11,602 nucleotides of DNA, taken from Comamonadaceae bacterium (GTDB lineage: Bacteria > Pseudomonadota > Gammaproteobacteria > Burkholderiales > Burkholderiaceae). The stretch's first letter is position 1. Each line of letters opens with the position of its first letter. A program made the position numbers and the translations under genes. The stretch is taken from assembly GCA_947505995.1 (NCBI GenBank), contig CANNNB010000059.1, positions 1-11,602 of the forward strand. Reading direction: 5' to 3'. Positions 1 through 7,007 of this stretch are shown here, in pieces. The notes under the pieces are model-generated. The model saw only the letters and a list, made by a program, of their open reading frames with translations, was not told the DNA's origin and made no database searches.

Positions 1-177
1 AAACCAACCTTTGTTGCGCATTTTTTCAAACCAAATGCGCTGGTCTTCATTTTTAAAATGAACTTGCGAGCCACCCCACACAATTTCTTCTTGCGTAATG
101 GGCAAACGCATGGCCGCTGGGCAATTGGCTTCTAACCAATTGCGCGTCTCTAGGCGAAATTCTTCAATGTCATGCAT
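1..177 (-). CDS. Acyl-CoA dehydrogenase, N-terminal fragment (runs off window)
   Basis: Only the first 59 codons lie in the window; the gene continues past position 1. Reading the minus strand from an ATG at 177 gives an open frame beginning MHDIEEFRLETRNWLEANCP, containing the segment EEIVWGGSQ at about residues 30-38 and ending EKMRNKGWF. This is the helical N-terminal domain style of FAD-dependent acyl-CoA dehydrogenases, which oxidise acyl-CoA thioesters to 2-enoyl-CoA; the 'F-R-x-E-x-R-x-W-L-E-A-N' opening is common in proteobacterial members. It starts 22 nt after the stop of the acyl-CoA synthetase, so it is probably co-transcribed and would act on the acyl-CoA made by that enzyme. The upstream AAGG is rather far from the ATG (about 11 nt); an in-frame TTG at 186 is an alternative start. 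The FAD and catalytic motifs are outside the window, so subfamily and substrate cannot be decided. Confidence 0.8.
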   Translation of the reverse strand, partial: MHDIEEFRLETRNWLEANCPAAMRLPITQEEIVWGGSQVHFKNEDQRIWFEKMRNKGWF

Positions 178-199
178 AGTGATCAAGACCTTGGGCGTG

Positions 200-1999
200 T
201 CATCCGACGGCCCTGAGCTTGCCAACTTCCAAAGGCAGGTAAGTTTGGCGTTTGTCATCTCTGACATACACAGGATCTGAGACCAGATTCGTGTCATAGC
301 CTTCGCGCTGCAAATCGACTTTACGAAGTTTGTAGTTGCCCGTCATGTCTGCAGTAGGCGTCAGTCGCAAATACAAAGGGGCTGCATAACGAGGCAAGCG
401 ACCTGTGGCCAAGGCCCAAAATTTGGCAGGATCAAAGTGAGTGCCTGGTTCTAAAACCAGAGCAGCCATGCCTGCGCGGCCTTCTGCACCTGGTACTTTC
501 ACGCCATAGACGGTGATTGATTCCAAACCTGGGAAATCACCCAGCACATCGGCCACTTCAAGAGTGGACACATTTTCGGAGTTCCATCGAAAGGTGTCAC
601 CAATGCGGTCGACAAACCAGCAATAGCCATCTTCATCACAGCGCAGCAAATCGCCAGAGGACCACCAGGCATCGCCTTCTTTAAACACATTACGTAAAAT
701 TTTCTTTTCTGTGGCTTCTGGTGAGGTGTAACCTTCAAAACGGCCACCCACCACATCGGGCATGTTGATGATCATGCCAATGCCTTCGCCCACTTCATTG
801 GGGCCGCAAACCTTTAGAAAGCCATTTTCATCGCGCACATGGCTTCCGGATTCAATGTCAAATTTGACCAAGCGCAGATTGGTTTTTTCCCAGAAAGGCA
901 CGCGCCCACAGGAACCCAACCGGTTGTCTACATTGATGGTGTTGGTGTTGGACTCGGTTGCGCCCCAGCCCTCAAAAATATCAAACTCGCCAAAGCGCTG
1001 TACCCATTGTTCCCAAACTTCAGGGGCTAAACCAGCGCCGACCATTTTGCGCAAGCTGTGTTCTTTGTCGTTGGGTTTGGGTGGCACAGTCAGCAAGAAG
1101 CGACAAATTTCGCCCACATATTGGCAAATAGAGACCTGGTGATGACGCACATCCGCCCAAAATTCTGTGCGGCTGAACTTGCGACGAAGCAACAAACTGG
1201 CGCCGGACGCAAATGCGGTAGCACCTGCAGACAGGGAGGCTGCGCCATGATAGAGCGGCAAGAAGCAGTAGAAGCAATCTTCCTTTTGAACATCCATGGT
1301 GATTTGCATCACATCACCTGTAATCAACCAACGTGCATGGCTGATGATGGCTGCCTTGGGCAGGCCTGTTGTGCCAGAGGTGAAGATGTAAAGGGCAGGG
1401 TCGCCTGCCACCAAGCCTTCGCGCCATGAAGAAGGCGGATTTTCAGTCGAAGCACCCTGACAAGCCAATTCCAGATTGACACTGCATCGTGCACGAAGTG
1501 CTTCGCTTGCCACGTTCTCAGGATCTGGACATAACCAAAATTGAAGGTCTGTTGACAGTGCTGTATTTTCCAGCAAGCCCAAGCATTCCTCGCCCATGAC
1601 AATCAGTTTGGTACCCGTCACTTCTATGGCATGGGTCAATGGTTTGCCACTGACGTTGGTATTTAAAAAAACCAACTTCACCCCCAGCTTTGACAAGCCG
1701 AGCCATGTGAACAAAAACGCAGGCCTGTTTTCCATGCACAGACCCACCACATCACCCGTCTTCAAGCCTAATGCATGACCTGCATGGGCCACTTGGTTGA
1801 TGCGTTGGTTGGTTTGTGCGTAAGTGAATTGATCATTGCCATACATGATGCAAGGTCGATCGGCATGCAGTGCAACACTTTCTTCCACGCGATCTGCGAG
1901 CGTGTAAGTTTGAGACGCACGATGGCGCGTGCTTGCCTTGGACCGCTTGTCAAGTTTGGCCTGAGTGACTTCACGCGGTAGGATGGACGCAGGGTTCAC
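200..1999 (-). CDS. FATP/FadD6-type acyl-CoA synthetase (AMP-forming)
   Basis: This adenylate-forming ligase would convert a carboxylic acid, ATP and CoA into an acyl-CoA. The 599-residue product has the P-loop FTSGTTGLPK at about 206-215, a LPLYH segment near 248, and the A8 motif DRIGDTFRWNSENVS at about 464-478. The last is the hallmark of the fatty-acid-transport-protein/very-long-chain synthetase branch (FadD6-like) rather than of FadD3-like ligases. A candidate A10 catalytic lysine lies in NYKLRK near residue 557. The chosen start is GTG at 1999, preceded by GGAG with 5-nt spacing. The open frame extends upstream to 2086, but that would overlap the preceding dehydrogenase and has no ribosome site. 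It lies between two dehydrogenase genes, 46 nt after one and 22 nt before the other. By context it may activate a steroid side-chain acid (inference); a bulky fatty acid is the alternative. Confidence 0.9.
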   Translation of the reverse strand: MNPASILPREVTQAKLDKRSKASTRHRASQTYTLADRVEESVALHADRPCIMYGNDQFTYAQTNQRINQVAHAGHALGLKTGDVVGLCMENRPAFLFTWLGLSKLGVKLVFLNTNVSGKPLTHAIEVTGTKLIVMGEECLGLLENTALSTDLQFWLCPDPENVASEALRARCSVNLELACQGASTENPPSSWREGLVAGDPALYIFTSGTTGLPKAAIISHARWLITGDVMQITMDVQKEDCFYCFLPLYHGAASLSAGATAFASGASLLLRRKFSRTEFWADVRHHQVSICQYVGEICRFLLTVPPKPNDKEHSLRKMVGAGLAPEVWEQWVQRFGEFDIFEGWGATESNTNTINVDNRLGSCGRVPFWEKTNLRLVKFDIESGSHVRDENGFLKVCGPNEVGEGIGMIINMPDVVGGRFEGYTSPEATEKKILRNVFKEGDAWWSSGDLLRCDEDGYCWFVDRIGDTFRWNSENVSTLEVADVLGDFPGLESITVYGVKVPGAEGRAGMAALVLEPGTHFDPAKFWALATGRLPRYAAPLYLRLTPTADMTGNYKLRKVDLQREGYDTNLVSDPVYVRDDKRQTYLPLEVGKLRAVG

Positions 2000-2004
2000 G
2001 TGAT

Positions 2005-2008
2005 CTCC
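2005..2008 (-). promoter_or_regulatory. Ribosome binding site setting the GTG start of the synthetase
   Basis: The minus strand reads GGAG, then five bases, then GTG at 1999. This is the only good Shine-Dalgarno match near the 5' end of the synthetase frame and argues for the GTG over the longer frame that begins inside the upstream dehydrogenase gene. Confidence 0.6.
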
Positions 2009-2045
2009 ATTTCTACTGAATAAGTGTGACGATGAGTGAGTGGGT

Positions 2046-3227
2046 TTAGCGCACAGGCCTTGGCATCTGCAGGCCAAACTGTGCAATCAATTCACGCTGA
2101 ATTTCGTTGGTGCCACCGCCAAAAGTGGTGAGAGTGCAAGCACGAACTTCGTATTCAAGTTCGCCAAGCAACATGGCCGCAGAGCTACCAGCCCTGACCA
2201 GTGCGCTGGAGCCCACAATGTCAATGAGCTTTCTGAGAACTTCAATGACACTCTCTGAGCCATAGACTTTGGTGGCCGATGCCAAAGCAATGTCCATGCG
2301 GCCGTTTTCAAGTTCGGCGGCAATGCGGAAATTAATCAGGCGCATGGCTTCAAGCCTTGCATAGCATTCCGCCAATGAGCGTTTGACCCAAGCTTGGTCG
2401 ACCGCGCGTCGGCCGTTCTCATCGCGCGCTTTGGCCCACTGCAGCACTTTGACATAGGGGCCAAACACTTTGTCGGCCCAAGAGCCTAAGCCTAAGCGTT
2501 CGTGGTTCAGTTGGGCGGTGATCAATTTCCAGCCCCCATGCAGTTCACCCACCAAGCGATCGGCAGGCACTTCAACGTTGTCGTAATACGTCGCCGCCGT
2601 GAAGTTACCAACAGTTTCAATGAGTGTGTGTGAAAAGCCGGGCGCGTTGGTGTCCAAAATGAGAATGGATACACCTTTGTGCCGAGGCAAGTCTTGGTCG
2701 GTTCGTGCAGCCAACCAAACATGGTCAGCCGCCTCAATGCCTGATGTCCAAAGTTTGCTACCGTTCACAATGAAGCGACCTGTTTGAAGATCACCTTCCA
2801 GTTTGGCTTGAGTCTTTAAAACCGCCAAGTCAGATCCAGCTTGAGGTTCTGAGTAACCAATGGCAAAAATCAATTCGCCCGATGCAATGCCAGGCAAAAA
2901 GCGCGCTTTTTGGGAGGCAGAGCCTGACTCCATGAGGGCTGGACCCACGGTGCTGATGGTGACGAAGGGCAGTGGTGCGCCCGCAATGTTGGCTTCTTCA
3001 AAAAAGATCAATTGCTCTGTGGCACTCAGACCTTGACCGCCATGCTCTTTGGGCCAGCCCACAGCCAGCCAACCATCCTTGCCCATTTGGCGAATGGTTT
3101 GGCGATACTCATTGCCACTTTCTGCGCCGCGCAATTTGAGACGCAAGTCCGGGGTCATGAGATTGTTGAAATAATCGCGCACCTGCATGCGCAATGTGTG
3201 CTGTTCGGGGTTGAGATCGATGAACAT
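2046..3227 (-). CDS. Steroid acyl-CoA dehydrogenase, catalytic subunit (ChsE2/FadE29- or ChsE4/FadE26-like)
   Basis: An FAD-dependent acyl-CoA dehydrogenase of 393 residues, the usual family length. It opens MFIDLNPEQHTLRMQVRDYF and carries GWPKEHGGQG (57-66), the FAD/substrate motif FAIGYSEPQAGSD (121-133), and TFGGGTNEIQREL (368-380) at the C-terminus. The helix-G segment LNHERLGLG places a glutamate at 243, matching the catalytic base position of isovaleryl-CoA dehydrogenase-type enzymes. In Mycobacterium, ChsE1-ChsE2 and ChsE4-ChsE5 are alpha2beta2 heterotetramers in which only one subunit supplies this glutamate. This protein looks like that subunit, with the ChsE1-like protein at 4844-6001 as partner. 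Known role of the ChsE2 type: forming the alpha-beta double bond in the 3-carbon side chain of 3-oxo-pregnene-20-carboxyl-CoA. From memory it resembles FadE26 and FadE29 about equally, so the exact side-chain length is uncertain. It starts 21 nt after the aldolase gene, with a weak ribosome site. Confidence 0.87.
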   Translation of the reverse strand: MFIDLNPEQHTLRMQVRDYFNNLMTPDLRLKLRGAESGNEYRQTIRQMGKDGWLAVGWPKEHGGQGLSATEQLIFFEEANIAGAPLPFVTISTVGPALMESGSASQKARFLPGIASGELIFAIGYSEPQAGSDLAVLKTQAKLEGDLQTGRFIVNGSKLWTSGIEAADHVWLAARTDQDLPRHKGVSILILDTNAPGFSHTLIETVGNFTAATYYDNVEVPADRLVGELHGGWKLITAQLNHERLGLGSWADKVFGPYVKVLQWAKARDENGRRAVDQAWVKRSLAECYARLEAMRLINFRIAAELENGRMDIALASATKVYGSESVIEVLRKLIDIVGSSALVRAGSSAAMLLGELEYEVRACTLTTFGGGTNEIQRELIAQFGLQMPRPVR

Positions 3228-3248
3228 GATCGTCTTTCTGTGGACGGA

Positions 3249-4427
3249 TTAGGCAGTGCCCAAAATGAGGCCGCTGGTGGGCACGCCGGTGCCGGCTGTG
3301 ACGAGAACGTTGTGCACATCTGGTACTTGATTGACGGCGCTGCCGCGAACTTGTCGCACAGCTTCTGCAATGCCGTTCATGCCGTGGATATAGGCTTCGC
3401 CCAATTGACCGCCATGGGTGTTGATGGGCATCTTGCCACCGCGTGCATGGTGTCCGGCACGGATGAATTCTTTGGCTTCACCGCGTTTGGCAAAACCAAA
3501 CTCTTCAAGTTGTGGCAATACAAAAGGAGTGAAGTGGTCGTAGATGACCGCAGTTTGAATGTCGTCTGGGCTCAACTTACTTTGTTGCCAAAGTTGTTTG
3601 GCCACCAAGCCCATCTCGGGCAGACCGGTAATGTCTTCGCGAAAGTAAGAGGTCATGATTTGTTGCCCGTCGCTAATGCCCTGAGCAGCCCCTTTGATGA
3701 CCACAGGACGTGTTTTCAAATCTCGCGCCCGTTCGACAGAGGTAATAACCATGGCCACAGCGCCATCAGATTCTTGGCAGCAATCCAACAAATGCAGGGG
3801 TTCGCAAATCCACCGTGAAGCTTGGTGCTCAGCCAAAGTAATGGGCTTGCCATAAAAGAAAGCTGCGGGGTTGGTGGCTGCAAAATCGCGAGCGGCTACA
3901 GCAATGCGACCAAAATCTTCGCTAGTGGCGCCAAAGGTGTGCATGTAGCGTTGTGCAAACATGCCGACCCAAGCTGCTGGCGTGTGAAAGCCGTAGGGCA
4001 TGTACCAACCGTAGTTGACGTTCTCAAAAAGAGGTGACGAGCCAAAACCATAGTTACCATTGCCAAACCGGTACCAGCTGCGCTCGTTCATGGCGCGATA
4101 CACCACCACGGTTTTGGCAATGCCTGTGGCCACTGCCATCGCAGCATGCAAAACAGGCGCGCAAGCTGCACCACCGCCGTGTGGAATTTGGCTGAAAAAG
4201 TTGATGTTCTTGGCCCCTAGCAGCCGAGCAATTTCATACTCCGGCACTTTGTCGACGCTGTACGAAGAAAAGCCATCGACCTCGGAAGGATCAATGCCTG
4301 CATCGTTCAAGGCTTGCAATGTGGCTTCTATGGCCAAGCGCACTTCGGTGCGCCCAGAGTTTTTGGAAAATTCTGTCGCACCCAAACCGACAATGGCGGC
4401 ACGACCCGAAATTGAAAAATCAGTCAT
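3249..4427 (-). CDS. ltp2: Ltp2-like steroid side-chain aldolase (thiolase fold)
   Basis: A 392-residue non-decarboxylating thiolase-superfamily protein that closely follows mycobacterial Ltp2 (about 386 residues). Ltp2 cleaves 17-hydroxy-3-oxo-pregnene-20-carboxyl-CoA by retro-aldol reaction to androstenedione and propionyl-CoA, in complex with the DUF35 domain of ChsH2. Visible landmarks are GLGATEFSKNSGR (14-26), IPHGGGAACAPV (81-92) with Cys89 at the thiolase nucleophile position, YFYGKPIT-type FFYGKPITL (190-198), YDHFTPF (296-302), INTHGGQLGEAYIHG (335-349) and VTAGTGVPTSGLILG (376-390). Tyr296 and Tyr346 fit the two tyrosines proposed as catalytic in the Thermomonospora Ltp2 structure, by family knowledge recalled here. 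The ATG at 4427 has AAGGAA seven bases upstream. It lies 25 nt after chsH1-like and 21 nt before the catalytic dehydrogenase. A generic SCP-x/lipid-transfer thiolase is the alternative, but the neighbouring hydratase and DUF35 genes make Ltp2 much more likely. Confidence 0.92.
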   Translation of the reverse strand: MTDFSISGRAAIVGLGATEFSKNSGRTEVRLAIEATLQALNDAGIDPSEVDGFSSYSVDKVPEYEIARLLGAKNINFFSQIPHGGGAACAPVLHAAMAVATGIAKTVVVYRAMNERSWYRFGNGNYGFGSSPLFENVNYGWYMPYGFHTPAAWVGMFAQRYMHTFGATSEDFGRIAVAARDFAATNPAAFFYGKPITLAEHQASRWICEPLHLLDCCQESDGAVAMVITSVERARDLKTRPVVIKGAAQGISDGQQIMTSYFREDITGLPEMGLVAKQLWQQSKLSPDDIQTAVIYDHFTPFVLPQLEEFGFAKRGEAKEFIRAGHHARGGKMPINTHGGQLGEAYIHGMNGIAEAVRQVRGSAVNQVPDVHNVLVTAGTGVPTSGLILGTA

Positions 4428-4452
4428 TGATAAATTCCTTTGCCGTCACGAT

Positions 4453-4857
4453 TTAAGAAAACCGCACGCGCACCGTGCCGTTCACGTGAGGGCCCATGCT
4501 GTTGATGCCTTTGAGTGTGATTTCTACACTGCGGTCGGCATCGCGCTTGTCGGTGATGGCGCCACTGAGGACCATTTTGTCGCCCGGGTAGTTGGGCGCA
4601 CCCAATTTGATTTTCAAATCGAGCATTTGGCCAGTTGGGCCGCACCAGGTATCGACGAAACGTTGAATCAAACCATTGGTGGTCAGAATGTTCATGAAAA
4701 TATGGGGCGAGCCCAAGGCCCGCGCGGCTTCCAAATCGTGATGGCCTGGGAAATAATCGCGCGTTGCAATGCCGCCGCCCGCAATCAATGCCACTGTGAT
4801 GGGCACTGTGAGTGACTCCAAAGTGTCACCTGTTTGAATGTCTTCAAACCGCTGCAT
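4453..4857 (-). CDS. chsH1: ChsH1-like MaoC enoyl-CoA hydratase subunit
   Basis: A 134-residue single hot-dog MaoC protein, the size of mycobacterial ChsH1 (about 129). It contains ATRDYFPGHHDLEAARALGS (31-50), which includes the R-hydratase pattern Asp34-x4-His39. The following IFMNILTTNGLIQRF (53-67) corresponds to the ChsH1 segment IFVNILTDTGLVQRY as recalled. In the known system ChsH1 supplies the catalytic Asp/His of the ChsH1-ChsH2 heterotetramer, which adds water across the C17-C20 double bond of the steroid acyl-CoA. The ATG at 4857 has GAGGG eight bases upstream and begins inside the end of the ChsE1-like gene (14-nt overlap), suggesting translational coupling. The open frame runs further upstream to 4965, but that part is an out-of-frame shadow of the dehydrogenase. 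TAA at 4453-4455 ends it 25 nt before the aldolase. Confidence 0.9.
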   Translation of the reverse strand: MQRFEDIQTGDTLESLTVPITVALIAGGGIATRDYFPGHHDLEAARALGSPHIFMNILTTNGLIQRFVDTWCGPTGQMLDLKIKLGAPNYPGDKMVLSGAITDKRDADRSVEITLKGINSMGPHVNGTVRVRFS

Positions 4858-6001
4858 GTTGGTTTCCCTCAAAAGGTTTGTCTTCGGCTGCGTCGTATTT
4901 CCAGCCCAAATGCTCGTTGTTGGCCAACCAGTCGCCCAGTTTGGCCAGCTGGTGCTCAGTGCCACCTAAGGCTGCTGCATTGGCCCGTGTCCAAAATAAG
5001 AAGCGGTGAATGGGGTAGGTCAAGTCGACACCAATGCCGCCATGGACGTGCTGGGCCATGTGACCGGCGCGGTGGCCTGTGTCGTTGGCCAATGCACGGG
5101 TCGCCCAAGCTTGCGGTGCAGAGCCCAAACCAGCGTCTAGTCTGTAAACAAGTTGCCACAAAGAAGAACGCAGGGCTTCGGTAGCAATGTAGCCATCGGC
5201 CATTTGACCTGCCACCAATTGAAAGCTGCCAATGACGCGGCCAAATTGTTGCCGCTCACTCACGTATTCAACCGTGCGCTTAAGTTGCTGATCAGTCACG
5301 CCCAGTTGTATTGAAGCCAAGCAGGCAATGGCGTGTTGTTCTGCCCACGCGGTGGCAGTTAAGGGCAAAACTCGCTCAGCAGTTAAGGCCAGTGCGTCGA
5401 AGCTTAAATCGGCGACAGCTTGGTGATGCTGGCTTCTGCCTGAATTGATTTGAATGCCTTTGTCTTTCAAGTCGATGAGCACCAGATGCATGCCATCAAA
5501 GGCTTCCGCCGCTAGCAGCGCATAGGGAGAGACTGAAGCCAAAGGCACGGCTGGCGCGATTCCGCTGAGTTTCCAATTGTCACCAGAGCGAGCAAGTTGC
5601 AGCGAAGACCCTCTGGACTGTGTCAAGGCTTCTAAGGACAAGGACAGCAGCACATCGCCAGACAACACTTGTTCAATGACGGGTGTTAGGGAGGCGTCTG
5701 CAAACTTTGCCAAAGCCGTTGCGCCCACTTGTGTTTCCCACAAGGGCACATTGGCCAGTGCACGGCCTTGTTGTTCTAGAACGGCCATGAGTTCAGTCAT
5801 GCCCAAGCCCAAACCACCATGCGATTCAGGTATCAAAATGGTGTGCAAGCCGGAGGCCACAGATTGTTGCCAGAGCGACTGCATGTAGGGTGCATCGGAT
5901 TTGTCGTGAGCACGCAATTGGTCGTCACTGCAGTAATCGGCAAACAGGCCACTGGCCATTTCTGCAAAGGCAGTCTGTTCTTCTGTCAGTAAAAATTTCA
6001 C
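4844..6001 (-). CDS. ChsE1-like non-catalytic acyl-CoA dehydrogenase subunit
   Basis: A 385-residue acyl-CoA dehydrogenase-family protein with a degenerate first half. It has PESHGGLGLG (58-67), but the usual TEPxAGSD flavin motif is absent; the corresponding region reads LSLSLEALTQSRGSS (118-132). The second half is conserved: SERQQFGRVIGSFQ (248-261) and QHVHGGIGVDLTYPIHRF (317-334), followed by ALGGTEHQLAKLG (344-356). The last has glycine where medium-chain dehydrogenases carry the catalytic glutamate, and helix G lacks the isovaleryl-type glutamate in a recognisable context. This is the pattern of the non-catalytic partner (ChsE1/FadE28, about 340 residues) in steroid alpha2beta2 dehydrogenases, so I infer pairing with the product of 2046-3227. 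The start is GTG at 6001, overlapping the upstream TGA as GTGA, with AGGAG seven bases upstream. It overlaps chsH1-like by 14 nt. Confidence 0.87.
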   Translation of the reverse strand: MKFLLTEEQTAFAEMASGLFADYCSDDQLRAHDKSDAPYMQSLWQQSVASGLHTILIPESHGGLGLGMTELMAVLEQQGRALANVPLWETQVGATALAKFADASLTPVIEQVLSGDVLLSLSLEALTQSRGSSLQLARSGDNWKLSGIAPAVPLASVSPYALLAAEAFDGMHLVLIDLKDKGIQINSGRSQHHQAVADLSFDALALTAERVLPLTATAWAEQHAIACLASIQLGVTDQQLKRTVEYVSERQQFGRVIGSFQLVAGQMADGYIATEALRSSLWQLVYRLDAGLGSAPQAWATRALANDTGHRAGHMAQHVHGGIGVDLTYPIHRFLFWTRANAAALGGTEHQLAKLGDWLANNEHLGWKYDAAEDKPFEGNQHAAV

Positions 6002-6966
6002 GCGCTTGCTCCTGCTGTTTGGGCCACTGGCCTGAATTGAGGAAGTGTCAATTCGCCATCGTTGAATGTGTTGAATTCCACTTGAACGGCATCGCCTATC
6101 TTCACATCGCCTGGCTTGACGCCGACCAATTGCGAAATAAGCCGAGTGCCCTCTTGTAACTCAATCAAGGCGATGGGGTTGGGGTGGTCAAAGGGTGGTA
6201 CTTCGGGGTAGTGCATCACTACAAATGAATAGATGGTGCCGCGACCGGATGCTTCAACGGTATCCCATTCAAAAGAATGGCACTTTGAGCAAACTGGGCC
6301 GGGTGGATGCCGCAAGCTGCCACAAGCTTTGCAGCGTTGAATGAGCAACTTGCCTTGGTTAGCGCCGTCCCAAAAGAATCGGGTGTCGTCGCTGATGCCG
6401 GGCGGCGGCCGTTTGGCTGGCGCGGGCAACTTGACCGGCTCTTTTTGGGCGCTGTTGGTTTGGGCAGGACGGAACTTGAAAACGCGGAACAAGAGTTGGC
6501 CGACTTCTTCATCACCTGTCGTCTTTTCAGAGAAAAAAGTCATGACCAGCGTTACAAAAAAACCGGTGCCTAAAGCAGTCGTTTTTTCGGGGCTGATGGC
6601 GTCCAAACGGGTGGTGTAGTAAAGGCGCTCGCCTTCAGTGACGTCCCTTGTAAAACTGAGTTCTGAGTTGACTGCAACCACCGAGGCCAAACCATGAGGT
6701 TCCATCAATTTTAAAGCCTCGTAAGGATTTTCTTTGGTGGAACCTGGTGGGTAGTTGTTCATGGTGAAGCCTTCCATGCACCAAACTTGGAGCATGGCAG
6801 GCGGCGCAATGACGGCGCCTTCTTTCAGGTAACGCGCATCGTCAACGCCCATGATTTCGCACCACTGGCGGATCATGGGCGCATTGACTTTGTCCCATGC
6901 GTAAACGCGTCCGTATTCTTTGCCAACCAAGGCGCGAATATCATGCATCCATTCGTGTTCAGACAA
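5998..6966 (-). CDS. chsH2: ChsH2-like MaoC-DUF35 fusion (hydratase subunit and aldolase partner)
   Basis: A 322-residue two-domain protein, near the 311 of mycobacterial ChsH2. Residues about 1-165 form a MaoC-like hot-dog domain (GRVYAWDKVNAPMIRQW near 19-35, then IAPPAMLQVW 53-62) that lacks an obvious Asp-x4-His hydratase pair. A proline-rich linker (about 178-190) leads to a DUF35 domain with a zinc ribbon, Cys212-x2-Cys215 and Cys226-x2-Cys229, and an OB-fold segment SGRGTIYSFVVMHYPE (240-255). In the known system the N-terminal half joins ChsH1 in the enoyl-CoA hydratase and the DUF35 half is required for Ltp2 aldolase activity, allowing hand-over of the hydrated CoA ester. Start is TTG at 6966, supported by GAAGGAG seven bases upstream; ATG at residue 7 is an alternative with no comparable site. 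The TGA overlaps the next gene's GTG. It lies 41 nt after the SDR gene. Confidence 0.92.
   Translation of the reverse strand: MSEHEWMHDIRALVGKEYGRVYAWDKVNAPMIRQWCEIMGVDDARYLKEGAVIAPPAMLQVWCMEGFTMNNYPPGSTKENPYEALKLMEPHGLASVVAVNSELSFTRDVTEGERLYYTTRLDAISPEKTTALGTGFFVTLVMTFFSEKTTGDEEVGQLLFRVFKFRPAQTNSAQKEPVKLPAPAKRPPPGISDDTRFFWDGANQGKLLIQRCKACGSLRHPPGPVCSKCHSFEWDTVEASGRGTIYSFVVMHYPEVPPFDHPNPIALIELQEGTRLISQLVGVKPGDVKIGDAVQVEFNTFNDGELTLPQFRPVAQTAGASA
6009..6013 (-). promoter_or_regulatory. Ribosome binding site for the GTG start of the ChsE1-like gene
   Basis: The minus strand reads AGGAG, seven bases, then GTG at 6001. The site lies inside the last codons of the chsH2-like gene and fixes the start at the GTGA stop/start overlap. 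Confidence 0.65.
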
Positions 6967-6973
6967 GGTTTAG

Positions 6974-6980
6974 CTCCTTC
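6974..6980 (-). promoter_or_regulatory. Strong ribosome binding site for the TTG start of chsH2-like
   Basis: The minus strand reads GAAGGAG, seven bases, then TTG at 6966. The near-consensus match and ideal spacing decide for the rare TTG over the in-frame ATG six codons later. Confidence 0.65.
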
Positions 6981-7007
6981 AATGTGGGGTAGTGGCAGTC
7001 GATCTGA

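Noticed and set aside
3012..3818. 268-residue plus-strand open frame
   Set aside because: It lies antisense to the start of the ChsE2-like gene and most of the Ltp2-like gene. Its translation shows no family features, and it mirrors the codon bias of the true minus-strand genes.
4060..4815. 251-residue plus-strand open frame
   Set aside because: Antisense to the Ltp2-like and ChsH1-like genes, both clearly real; no recognisable domain and no ribosome site, so a shadow frame.
4858..4965. N-terminal extension of the ChsH1-like frame
   Set aside because: This stretch encodes the ChsE1-like C-terminus in another frame. The family length and GAGGG site place the hydratase start at 4857.
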